This document shows, piece by piece, positions 1-5,937 of a stretch of DNA of 7,700 bases. The translations under genes and the position numbers were made by a program. The stretch covers positions 1 through 7,700 of the forward strand of contig JACSSI010000210.1 in the NCBI GenBank assembly GCA_014879345.1, given 5' to 3'. How positions within the stretch are numbered: the first letter of the stretch is position 1; each line of letters starts with the position of its first letter. The notes below the pieces were generated by a model, which saw only the letters and a program-made list of their open reading frames with translations, was not told the origin of the DNA and ran no database searches. Source of the DNA: Anaerolineae bacterium. GTDB lineage: Bacteria; Chloroflexota; Anaerolineae; Promineifilales; Promineifilaceae.

Positions 1-295
1 TGCCGAGGGCGAAGGTGTTGGGCAGGGCGACTGATGCCCGGAATTCTGTTTGGGCGCGGTCGTAGCCATCTTGCAGCAGGTTGAGCATGCCGTAATCGTG
101 AAGGATGTCGATGGGTTCTGTGCCGAAATCGCCGGGCGGGGTGATTTGCCCCAGACCTGCTTTGCTAATGGCTTCGTAGAGGGTGACACCACGGTTAGCG
201 GTTTCGCTGTAGATGTTGTTTTTTTGGGGCGTGTCCGGTTTGTGTAATGCTTCCGGATCATGTTTGATATGCCCCACGTGATAGAAGGTATGCAT
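1..295 (-). CDS. Histone deacetylase / acetylpolyamine amidohydrolase family protein (N-terminal fragment)
   Basis: This gene runs off the left edge; only about 98 N-terminal codons are visible. The protein begins MHTFYHVGHIKHDPEAL and continues with a segment containing GLGQITPPGDFGTEPIDILHDYGMLNLL. The order (HD-P near the start, a helix ending in AGL, then a PP-FG-EPI-x-x-x-HD-x-x-x-L-x-x-L stretch) resembles the N-terminus of class II histone-deacetylase-like enzymes and acetylpolyamine aminohydrolases, which are zinc-dependent amidohydrolases removing acetyl groups from lysine or polyamine amides. The catalytic His pair and the zinc ligands would lie beyond the edge, so activity cannot be judged. 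The ATG at 295-293 is the first possible start after an in-frame stop at 343-341; a GGTGG sits just upstream but very close, so the ribosome site is weak. It follows the gamma-glutamyltransferase gene by 81 bp in the same direction and could be co-transcribed. Family assignment is from memory of motif order, without alignment. Confidence 0.6.
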   Translation of the reverse strand, partial: MHTFYHVGHIKHDPEALHKPDTPQKNNIYSETANRGVTLYEAISKAGLGQITPPGDFGTEPIDILHDYGMLNLLQDGYDRAQTEFRASVALPNTFALG

Positions 296-376
296 GATCC
301 ACCAGTCATTTGATAGGACTTTGGTACTACTATTTGTAATTTAACACCTAAACAATGCATTCGGCAACTGTTTGGG

Positions 377-2008
377 TTAGGCAACGGCCGTTGATCCTCC
401 TCTTCTGTTATCACCTGCGGCAACTAAACGGCCGTTTTCCGTGCGTGAAACAGAGTGAGCCCCACCGTAATAAATACTGCGTGTCGGCCAGCGGTTGACA
501 GGGTAGCCCCACTTTTCGAGTTGATCAACGGCGGCGGGATTGTAACCATGTTCGCATTGCAGGATGCCATTTTCCAGGTGGACGCGGGCGGTGTTGACTG
601 TTTCATGGAGGGGCATTTTGAAGTCGAGCAGGTTGCTGAGGACCTGGAGGATGGCACTGCGAATGCGCTCGCTGCCACCACTGCCCACGACAAGGCGCGT
701 TTTGCCATTTTTGAGGACGATGGTGGGGGTCATCATGCTGGGGATGCGTTGTCCGGCGGGACGGGTGTGGAAGCCGTGTGGATGCAGATCTGCTTCGCCG
801 AGGATGTTGTTGGGGATGCAGCCGGTGCCAGGGACGACGAAGCCTGCGGATTCGCCAGCGGTGGTCGTGAGGCTGACAGCCAGCCCGTCGCCGTCGATGA
901 CGCTGAGATGGCTGGTATTGCCGCCTCCTTTTTTCTCGGGAATGCCTGGGTTGAAACGGCCGTTTCTCATCCCGTCCGCTATCTCATCTTTGTAGCACTG
1001 CACATGTTGTTTACTCAGGAAATGAGAGATAGCTTCTGGCAGGGGGAGTTGTTCGCTGTCAATGTCCCACCGGCGGCGGGCGCGGGAAGTGGCGGCCATT
1101 ACTTCGTATAGCAGGCGCAAATGTTCGGCTGAACCGTGAGCGTATTGGGCCACATCAAAATAGGCGAGTAGTTTCATGCTAAAGGTGGTGAGAATACCGC
1201 CTGTGGAACTGGGCGGCGGCAGCAGAAGTTCATACCCTCGGTAAGGGAGCCGGATGGAATCATGGGTGAGAACTTGATAATTCTGTAAATCGGCAGCGGT
1301 GAGCAGCCCTCCGTTTTTTTGTTGATCGGCGAGGATGGCTTGGGCTAAACGGCCGTTTCTGGCATATCTTTCTCCTTCTTTGGCTAGATTTTCGAGTGTT
1401 TCCGCCAGGTGAGGAATGAATAGTTTTTCTCCGGCTTGAATCATGTTGCCATGTGGGGCAAAGATTTCTTGCATACTGGGCGTGTGGGTGTAGATGGGGG
1501 TGAGCAGCGCACATGTCTCTGCCTGGAAGGGTGAGAGGAGGTAGCCTTCACGAGCTAGTTTGATAGCGGGTTGGAGGAGCACAGGCAAAGGTAAACGGCC
1601 ATGGTCGGCAGCCAGTTGGCATAGGCCGACAATATTGCCGGGAACGGCCACGGATGCCCGCCCTAAATGGAAACTTTGGGTGGTGGCGATGAAGTCGATG
1701 ATAACTTCGGCAAAGTCTTTAACAGCCGGGTGCGACCCTGCCGTGCCAGAGGTGTCACCACCTAAACCAGGGGTGTCACCACCTAAACCCGGGGTAGTGG
1801 AAAAGAAATCATAGACGAGGGAACGGCCGTTTCTGGGGTCGTAGAGATGGGCAAGGCCACTGCCACCCAGATGAACGACACCAATTTCAGCAATAAAAGA
1901 AGCAAATGCGGCTGCGACGGCAGCATCAACGGCATTGCCTCCTTGTTTGAGCATAGCGGCACCGGCCGCTGCGGTTTCTGGTCCTCCAGCGGCAATTACA
2001 CCCGACAT
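377..2008 (-). CDS. Gamma-glutamyltransferase family protein, no signal peptide
   Basis: About 543 residues, the normal length for a gamma-glutamyltransferase proenzyme. These N-terminal nucleophile hydrolases cleave themselves into large and small subunits and transfer or hydrolyse gamma-glutamyl groups, for example from glutathione. The N-terminus has the family helix GGPETAAAGAAMLKQGGNAVDAA, and a GGSGL segment stands where the family has a glycine-rich loop. The autocleavage site is GGGNTSHLS, with the nucleophile expected at Thr365 (T391 of the E. coli enzyme). Later come the RIPSMMTPTIV and VGSGGSERIRSAILQVLSN segments of the small subunit. There is no signal peptide, so it is probably cytoplasmic, unlike the periplasmic E. 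coli enzyme. I start at the ATG at 2008-2006: AAGGAGGTG lies 5 bases upstream and overlaps the GTG at 2014, which ruled that start out. A duplicated PGLGGDT lies at about residues 73-86. Four NGR tripeptides and the terminal TAV come from copies of the window's palindrome. Exact substrate is unknown; gamma-glutamyl hydrolase or acylase members share this fold. Confidence 0.93.
   Translation of the reverse strand: MSGVIAAGGPETAAAGAAMLKQGGNAVDAAVAAAFASFIAEIGVVHLGGSGLAHLYDPRNGRSLVYDFFSTTPGLGGDTPGLGGDTSGTAGSHPAVKDFAEVIIDFIATTQSFHLGRASVAVPGNIVGLCQLAADHGRLPLPVLLQPAIKLAREGYLLSPFQAETCALLTPIYTHTPSMQEIFAPHGNMIQAGEKLFIPHLAETLENLAKEGERYARNGRLAQAILADQQKNGGLLTAADLQNYQVLTHDSIRLPYRGYELLLPPPSSTGGILTTFSMKLLAYFDVAQYAHGSAEHLRLLYEVMAATSRARRRWDIDSEQLPLPEAISHFLSKQHVQCYKDEIADGMRNGRFNPGIPEKKGGGNTSHLSVIDGDGLAVSLTTTAGESAGFVVPGTGCIPNNILGEADLHPHGFHTRPAGQRIPSMMTPTIVLKNGKTRLVVGSGGSERIRSAILQVLSNLLDFKMPLHETVNTARVHLENGILQCEHGYNPAAVDQLEKWGYPVNRWPTRSIYYGGAHSVSRTENGRLVAAGDNRRGGSTAVA
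383..392. repeat. AACGGCCGTT palindrome, copy 1
   Basis: Perfect 10-bp palindrome, extended to 12 bp by flanking C/G. It lies at the extreme 3' end of the gamma-glutamyltransferase gene and encodes Thr-Ala-Val three residues before the stop (S-TAV-A). Confidence 0.95.
427..436. repeat. AACGGCCGTT palindrome, copy 2
   Basis: Perfect copy, extended to AAACGGCCGTTT. Encodes Asn-Gly-Arg near the gamma-glutamyltransferase C-terminus, only 44 bp from copy 1. Confidence 0.95.
955..964. repeat. AACGGCCGTT palindrome, copy 3
   Basis: Perfect copy, extended to the 14-bp palindrome GAAACGGCCGTTTC (953-966). Encodes Asn-Gly-Arg in the gamma-glutamyltransferase, about 14 residues before the autocleavage Thr. 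Confidence 0.95.
1348..1357. repeat. AACGGCCGTT palindrome, copy 4
   Basis: Perfect copy, extended to AAACGGCCGTTT. Encodes Asn-Gly-Arg in the middle of the gamma-glutamyltransferase large subunit. Confidence 0.95.
1751..1792. repeat. 21-bp tandem duplication inside the gamma-glutamyltransferase gene
   Basis: Two adjacent 21-bp units (1751-1771 and 1772-1792) differ at a single base. Being a multiple of three, the duplication keeps the frame and encodes PGLGGDT twice on the minus strand. It sits in a Gly/Pro/Thr-rich stretch just after the segment VYDFFSTT, probably a surface loop. It looks like a recent slippage event. Confidence 0.9.
1822..1831. repeat. AACGGCCGTT palindrome, copy 5
   Basis: Perfect copy encoding Asn-Gly-Arg in the N-terminal part of the gamma-glutamyltransferase, 29 bp from the 21-bp tandem duplication. 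Two decayed-looking relatives, AAACGGCCAT at 1593 and GAACGGCCAC near 1642, lie between copies 4 and 5. Confidence 0.95.
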
Positions 2009-2013
2009 GAGCA

Positions 2014-2019
2014 CCTCCT
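2014..2019 (-). promoter_or_regulatory. Shine-Dalgarno sequence deciding the gamma-glutamyltransferase start
   Basis: On the minus strand the sequence reads AAGGAGGTGCTCATG. The perfect AGGAGG core ends 5 bases before the ATG at 2008. The alternative GTG at 2014-2012 begins immediately after the core's last two G residues, so it cannot be served by it. This is the strongest ribosome-binding site in the window. Confidence 0.85.
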
Positions 2020-2072
2020 TTTTGCGCGCATAAGTTTACCAAATTGGCAGGGGATTAACAGGTTTGCTGCTA

Positions 2073-2714
2073 CTATGAAAATCCTGGTTGCAGAAACGGG
2101 TTTGTGGCTCTCTCCTGGCCGATAGTGGTAGCCGGCCCGTGACCAGAGAGAACGTGGGTTTTGTCGGGTAAAACCAGCAGTTCTTCGCGGATGGATTTTA
2201 TGAGCAGCGGCAGGCTGCCACCTGGAAAATCGGTGCGGCCAATGCTTTGATTGAAGAGGACATCGCCGTCAAAGACAACATCATGTTCACGCAAGTAAAA
2301 GCTGACGTGTCCCGGGGCATGACCCGGTGTAAACAGCACTTCTAAAGTGAGATTGCCGATGGTAATGGTCTCGCCCGGGGTTAACATAATATCAGGAGGA
2401 GGCGGTGGCGCGATGCGGATTTGCCAGGCCATCGCCTGGAGGAAGGCGGTGTCTAACATCTCAACTGCCTCTGGGTGGATGTAGACGGGTGCAGCTACTT
2501 CCTGTTTTAATTCAGCCAGACCGCCTACGTGGTCGAAGTGACTGTGGGTGAGCAGGATGTGGGTGATGGTGAATCCTTGCTCGGTGGCGGTGGCTGCCAG
2601 GGAACGGCCGTTCCACGAGGGATCAATAATGGCGGCCTCCATCGTCTCGTCACAACCGAGCAGATAGCAGTTTGTTTGCAGGGGGCCGAGGGGCATTTGT
2701 AAGATGGTGGGCAT
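2073..2714 (-). CDS. MBL-fold metallo-hydrolase, glyoxalase II-like
   Basis: 213 residues, typical of the compact glyoxalase II-like branch of the metallo-beta-lactamase superfamily. The metal-binding set is complete: THSHFDH (His57, His59, Asp61, His62), TPGHAPGH (His136), the bridging Asp151 in FDGDVLF, and His192 in SGHGP. The segment GRTDFPGGS after DVLF is typical of hydroxyacylglutathione-hydrolase-like proteins. Such enzymes bind two metal ions and hydrolyse thioesters or related bonds; the protein lacks the long C-terminal glutathione-binding extension of true glyoxalase II, so the substrate is open. Four or five consecutive prolines at about residues 103-107 form an unusual loop. No signal peptide is seen, so it is probably cytoplasmic. 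The ATG at 2714 follows a CAGGAA ribosome site by about 7 bases. It lies 44 bp after the GNAT gene and 64 bp before the gamma-glutamyltransferase, consistent with an operon. Asn35-Gly-Arg comes from a palindrome copy. Confidence 0.93.
   Translation of the reverse strand: MPTILQMPLGPLQTNCYLLGCDETMEAAIIDPSWNGRSLAATATEQGFTITHILLTHSHFDHVGGLAELKQEVAAPVYIHPEAVEMLDTAFLQAMAWQIRIAPPPPPDIMLTPGETITIGNLTLEVLFTPGHAPGHVSFYLREHDVVFDGDVLFNQSIGRTDFPGGSLPLLIKSIREELLVLPDKTHVLSGHGPATTIGQERATNPFLQPGFS
2603..2612. repeat. AACGGCCGTT palindrome, copy 6
   Basis: Perfect copy, extended to the 14-bp palindrome GGAACGGCCGTTCC (2601-2614). Encodes Asn35-Gly-Arg of the MBL-fold hydrolase, upstream of its metal-binding motif. 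Confidence 0.95.
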
Positions 2715-2758
2715 GACAGTTCCTGTGTGTAAAAAAGATGAGTTAACAAAGATACCAA

Positions 2759-3319
2759 TTAACGGCCGTTTTTACCATCTCCCCATTCCCGCCATTCACG
2801 TTCAAGGGTGGCATAAAGCAGCGTATCCCAATAACGACCCTTGAAAAACTCGTTTTCCCGCAATCTGCCTTCAAATTGCATACCAACCTTTTCCAGCACC
2901 CGTGCTGACCCTATATTTTCTGCCAGACAATGAGTTGTGATGCGGTGTAAGCCGAACTGAGTGAAACCCAAGTTGACCATCGCTTGTGCCGCTTCTGTGG
3001 CGTACCCTTTCCCCCAATACTTTGGAGACAATTCGTAACCGATGTCAGCTTCAAAGGCGTCAGCAGATTTCAAGCGCAGCCCACAGTTGCCAATAAGCTG
3101 CCCCGTTTCCTTGAGAACAATGGCGAGTTGAAATTTGGTGCGTGGTTGAGCAATTTGGAAGTCGAGAAACATCTGCACGAAGGCTTGAACGTCTGCGGCC
3201 GTGCGCTCAGTCCAGGCATAATACTGCAAGTAGCGTGGGTCTTGCTGATAAGCGAGAATGGCAGGCCAATCGTTTTCCCTGAATTCACGCAGGTTAAGAT
3301 GGGCAGTGCTTAATTCCAT
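2759..3319 (-). CDS. GNAT family N-acetyltransferase, RimJ/RimL type
   Basis: 186 residues, the usual length of RimJ/RimL-like acetyltransferases. These transfer acetyl from acetyl-CoA to a protein N-terminus, an amino acid or a small amine. The N-terminal strand (TAHLNLREFRENDW) is typical. The acetyl-CoA pyrophosphate loop is in SPKYWGKGYATEA at about residues 98-110 (family pattern R/Q-x-x-G-x-G/A). This is followed by HCLAENIGSARVLEKVGM and FEGRLRENEFFKGRYWD, the standard C-terminal motif B region in which the Asn/Ser helix contacts CoA. The substrate cannot be told. Its last codons (GKNGR, stop) and the stop codon lie in and beside a copy of the window's palindrome at 2761-2770. The ATG at 3319-3317 has no clear ribosome site upstream. 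It is probably the first gene of the minus-strand run to position 1, since 107 bp with an inverted repeat separates it from the STAND gene. Confidence 0.93.
   Translation of the reverse strand: MELSTAHLNLREFRENDWPAILAYQQDPRYLQYYAWTERTAADVQAFVQMFLDFQIAQPRTKFQLAIVLKETGQLIGNCGLRLKSADAFEADIGYELSPKYWGKGYATEAAQAMVNLGFTQFGLHRITTHCLAENIGSARVLEKVGMQFEGRLRENEFFKGRYWDTLLYATLEREWREWGDGKNGR
2761..2770. repeat. AACGGCCGTT palindrome, copy 7
   Basis: Perfect copy that supplies the last codons (Asn-Gly-Arg) of the GNAT gene; its outer two bases also begin the TAA stop codon. It marks the end of repeat-bearing DNA before the 3-kb stretch without copies. Confidence 0.95.
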
Positions 3320-3350
3320 TTATTTGATAATGAGCGCCAATACCGGTCAG

Positions 3351-3373
3351 TTCCCTGAGCCTGTCGCAGGGAA
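3351..3373. repeat. REP-like inverted repeat between the STAND and GNAT genes
   Basis: TTCCCTG (3351-3357) and CAGGGAA (3367-3373) form a perfect 7-bp stem around a 9-base loop, AGCCTGTCG. The sequence resembles the short GACAGGCTCAGGG-type intergenic palindromes seen in many environmental bacterial genomes. It is the main structure of the 107-bp gap between two genes on the same strand. No T-rich tract follows on either strand, so it is not a convincing intrinsic terminator, but it could protect RNA ends. Confidence 0.6.
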
Positions 3374-3426
3374 TCGGTTGTACACATGCTTAGACCTCGA
3401 TTGCGCTGAACAGTTACCACAATAAT

Positions 3427-5733
3427 TTACGGCAAAGGTATGATTACCAGAACTGTTGTACCTTGCGGCCCTGTCGCTTCAATTTCTATGCTGCCTCTCA
3501 GACTTTGAACAATCAGAGATCCTAAATACAAACCAAGACCCGATGTGCCGCCGGTTTTTTTGGTTGGCACTGGTCGCGTAAAAAGGCGCGGCAATATCGA
3601 GTCAGGAATGCCAGAACCCGTATCTATTACCCTTACTTTGATCAAATTGCCATCAAGCTTACTTACAATATCAAGCCGGCCTCCTTCTGGCATAGCTCGA
3701 CAAGCATTGTTCGCAAGATTAGTAAACACTTCTGTAATTTGTCCAATCGGCCAGTCAAAAACTATATTATCCAAGTTTTCATCTAGTTCAGTACTAATTA
3801 CAATTTCATCATCTTTTATAACTGCCTGCCACTGGGTTAAGGTTTGTTTCGCCACGTCTAGCAGGATTCTATTCAGATTCATCCGTTGGCGTTCGCCACG
3901 AAGCGCCTCTTGTATTCGATAAATAATTTGCGCGGTATAATGAACATTCCTATCTATTATGTCAAGAATTTCTACAGTGTCCTCATCTTCAGCATCAACC
4001 CTTTTACGGAGACGCTCAATATTAGGGGAAACAATATTAAGGGTATTATTAATCCTGTGCTGAATGGCACCTAGTGCCGTACCCAAAGTTGCCAAATCTT
4101 GCGTAGCCTTTAGTTCTGCCTCAATATTTCGTTGCCGACCAAGCCTTTCCCGTTTTTCTAGGCTTGCTTCAATGAAGTTTTTTTCATCTTGACTAATTTC
4201 TTCTGGCCTTCGTTCCATCCAATAGGATGCATCCACGGCTGTTAACTCTGAAAGTAAAGCCCCCTCATCACGTTCATTCTTTTGCCAATAATGCATGGCA
4301 TTTCGGACATATTCTTGTAACTTTCGGAAATCTCTATTTTTTGCCATCCACTCTTGTAGACGAATCCAGCATTGAACCAATGCTTCATGAATCATCTCTA
4401 CCGTCTCTTGATCGAATTCATCTCTGTCTGTTACCAACAAGCGGTCGTTGGTAAGTCGTTGCACGATTGCCCAATCATCTGCCACTAACTCTGAGCGCAA
4501 TGCCAATCGACGTGTATCTTCAGTGCCTTCGCCCGGACGAACTAACTGCAAAAATATTCGTTCTACGCGCTCTTTTTCCACATCATTTAAACCTGCATAA
4601 ATCTGTTCCGCATGACGAACCAATGCCCCTTTTACTTGCCCAATCTGCTCATAGGCTACATGTGTCAATTTTCGATTTCCAGTTTGCCATTCCCATAACA
4701 AAGTCAGTGTAAACTCTAGAAGTGGTAAGCTGTTCTCTTCTTTTCCTACATCGTTCAAAATCCGCTCTACCAATTTTGTTTCAAAATAGACACCTGCACG
4801 CCTTGCCGGTTCTTGAATTGCTTTTAACATGGCATCTGAGGTCATGGGACCTAATTTCAGGTCGTTGTTTTGCAGTGCCGCAACCATGGGCGGGTATTTC
4901 AACACATGTTCCATAAAGTCTGCCCGAAGGGCGAGAACTAAATGTTGAGAATTTGCAGGCGTAAAATTGGTATCAAAAGTGTCTAGCAATAAATCGAGAA
5001 ATTGTTGCCGGATTTCTATATCTGATGTGAGCGTATACAACTCTTCAAATTGATCAGCAATGAGGAGGATGCGGGTGTTAGGGTTATGTTGCTGTAATAT
5101 TATTTCTTGAATATCAGTGAGTGAAACCTGACCTAATCGTAAATTGTTAGCTAGTTCAGGTATTATGGGTAGTCGCTCTGAATTTGTTAAATCTGGTTCT
5201 ATATATGGAAGTAAGGCAGCAGCTAATGCAGTGAATGGTCTAGACCCAGGTCGAAAACTGGCAATCAACCAGTTCCCTGTTTGTTTGAACTTAGGAACCA
5301 ACCCAGCAAAAACAACAGAAGACTTGCCACTGCCTGATGAACCAACAACAGCAACTAAGGGTTTTTGATTTACTAATGAGAAAAGCTGTTCCGTGAATTC
5401 CTCGCGTCCGTAGAAGTTTGGAGCGTCCATTTCATAAAATGGAAACAGTCCCCGATAGGGGCAAGGAATATCTGGAGATGTATTACCAGGCCATTGAATA
5501 CCAGGGCGTTCAACTGCTAATTTTGCCAGTAATTCATCTAGCCGATCCCGTCTTTGTAAAAAAGTAATGAGTTCACGAACTTTGTCGCTTTTACTTTCGC
5601 CTCTCAATTCTTCATAATCAACCGCTATATCGAAGAGAAGTGTTTTTAATTCTTCGATGTTGAAATAGCGAATTATCAACTGGCGTAAATGTTGGGCATT
5701 TGAGTGATATGTGGATGGCTCTTCGTTGTTCAT
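3427..5733 (-). CDS. STAND NTPase with N-terminal effector-associated domain and C-terminal histidine kinase
   Basis: 768 residues, no signal peptide or membrane segment, so cytoplasmic. Residues 14-82 form a helical domain (LRQLIIRYFNIEELKTLLFD, then ELRGESKSDKVRELI) of the effector-associated/death-like adaptor kind that pairs with like domains on other proteins. Residues 92-470 are an nSTAND1-type NTPase: CPYRGLFPF and FYGRE, Walker A GSSGSGKS (131-138), Walker B LLIADQFEEL (Asp227), then LALRADF and MIHEALVQCWIRLQEWM. A helical linker (470-540) follows. Residues 545-768 are a histidine-kinase module: H-box with His559 in AIQHRINN, N-box NLANNA (672-677), G1 DTGSGIP (704-710), F-box around LFTRPVPTKK, G2 GTSGLGLYLG (729-738). 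All motifs are intact. STAND proteins are NTP-driven switches that oligomerise on sensing a signal; here the C-terminus is an apparent kinase instead of WD40/TPR repeats. The inferred output is phosphotransfer; no response regulator is visible nearby. The gene is AT-richer than its neighbours (23 and 25 G/C of 60 in sampled blocks 4741 and 5041, against 35 at 661 and 44 at 6721), suggesting transfer. Start ATG 5733 follows a weak AAGGGA. Confidence 0.88.
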   Translation of the reverse strand: MNNEEPSTYHSNAQHLRQLIIRYFNIEELKTLLFDIAVDYEELRGESKSDKVRELITFLQRRDRLDELLAKLAVERPGIQWPGNTSPDIPCPYRGLFPFYEMDAPNFYGREEFTEQLFSLVNQKPLVAVVGSSGSGKSSVVFAGLVPKFKQTGNWLIASFRPGSRPFTALAAALLPYIEPDLTNSERLPIIPELANNLRLGQVSLTDIQEIILQQHNPNTRILLIADQFEELYTLTSDIEIRQQFLDLLLDTFDTNFTPANSQHLVLALRADFMEHVLKYPPMVAALQNNDLKLGPMTSDAMLKAIQEPARRAGVYFETKLVERILNDVGKEENSLPLLEFTLTLLWEWQTGNRKLTHVAYEQIGQVKGALVRHAEQIYAGLNDVEKERVERIFLQLVRPGEGTEDTRRLALRSELVADDWAIVQRLTNDRLLVTDRDEFDQETVEMIHEALVQCWIRLQEWMAKNRDFRKLQEYVRNAMHYWQKNERDEGALLSELTAVDASYWMERRPEEISQDEKNFIEASLEKRERLGRQRNIEAELKATQDLATLGTALGAIQHRINNTLNIVSPNIERLRKRVDAEDEDTVEILDIIDRNVHYTAQIIYRIQEALRGERQRMNLNRILLDVAKQTLTQWQAVIKDDEIVISTELDENLDNIVFDWPIGQITEVFTNLANNACRAMPEGGRLDIVSKLDGNLIKVRVIDTGSGIPDSILPRLFTRPVPTKKTGGTSGLGLYLGSLIVQSLRGSIEIEATGPQGTTVLVIIPLP

Positions 5734-5780
5734 TCTTTCCCTTTTTTGGCAACCAGGCTCAACTTATTTTGGACGTTCTT

Positions 5781-5809
5781 ATTGTGCCGTATATTAGTGA
5801 CTTTTTCAA
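5781..5809 (-). promoter_or_regulatory. Possible sigma-70-type promoter for the STAND-kinase gene
   Basis: On the minus strand, TTGAAA (5809-5804) is followed after 17 bases by CACAAT (5786-5781). These match the -35 and -10 consensus at 5 of 6 and 4 of 6 positions at the ideal spacing. It lies about 48 bp upstream of the ATG at 5733. Such matches also occur by chance in AT-rich DNA, so this is tentative. Confidence 0.35.
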
Positions 5810-5861
5810 TGGCAGATCTAGATGGAGAAGGTGCTTTATTTGTTTGGGGAGTTTGCAAAGT

Positions 5862-5871
5862 AACGGCCGTT
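5862..5871. repeat. AACGGCCGTT palindrome, copy 8
   Basis: Perfect copy in non-coding DNA between the divergent STAND-kinase and helicase genes, 67 bp before the helicase start. Confidence 0.95.
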
Positions 5872-5909
5872 TCCACCTAAATATAACACTTCTCCAATCC
5901 TCTGGTAAC

Positions 5910-5919
5910 AACGGCCGTT
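5910..5919. repeat. AACGGCCGTT palindrome, copy 9
   Basis: Second perfect copy in the divergent intergenic region, starting 48 bp after copy 8 and ending 18 bp before the helicase ATG, so it would lie in the helicase leader if transcription starts upstream of it. Confidence 0.95.
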
Positions 5920-5937
5920 TTACGATAAAGTCTTAAC

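Larger units (their letters stand above)
5734..5937. other. Divergent intergenic region between the STAND-kinase and helicase genes
   Basis: A 204-bp AT-rich region from which the STAND gene is read leftwards and the helicase rightwards. It contains a possible minus-strand promoter and two copies of AACGGCCGTT, 48 bp apart, towards the helicase side. No convincing ORF is seen: a plus-strand reading frame spanning it mostly overlaps the STAND gene antisense. No tRNA or riboswitch-like structure was recognised. Confidence 0.7.

Noticed and set aside
50..247. Plus-strand 65-codon open frame
   Set aside because: It is antisense to the deacetylase-like gene, whose minus-strand translation shows recognisable family motifs.
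296..376. Hairpin after the gamma-glutamyltransferase stop (CCAAACA against TGTTTAGG)
   Set aside because: The stem is short, AT-rich and contains a bulge, and no T-tract follows; too weak to call a terminator.
455..1111. Plus-strand 218-codon open frame opposite the gamma-glutamyltransferase
   Set aside because: It is antisense to a well-supported gene, its composition mirrors that gene's codon bias, and no family motif appears in its translation.
2014..2014. GTG at 2014-2012 as the gamma-glutamyltransferase start
   Set aside because: The GTG overlaps the Shine-Dalgarno core, which is correctly spaced only for the ATG at 2008.
3351..3373. Intrinsic terminator for the STAND-kinase gene
   Set aside because: The stem is adequate but no T-tract follows it on the minus strand, so only a REP-like repeat is claimed.
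4227..4916. Several plus-strand short frames opposite the STAND-kinase gene
   Set aside because: All lie within the 768-codon minus-strand gene and have no recognisable domains or ribosome sites.
5882..5887. TATAAC as a -10 box for the helicase
   Set aside because: No -35-like hexamer sits 16-18 bases upstream; TTGCAA at 5853-5858 is too far away at 23 bases.
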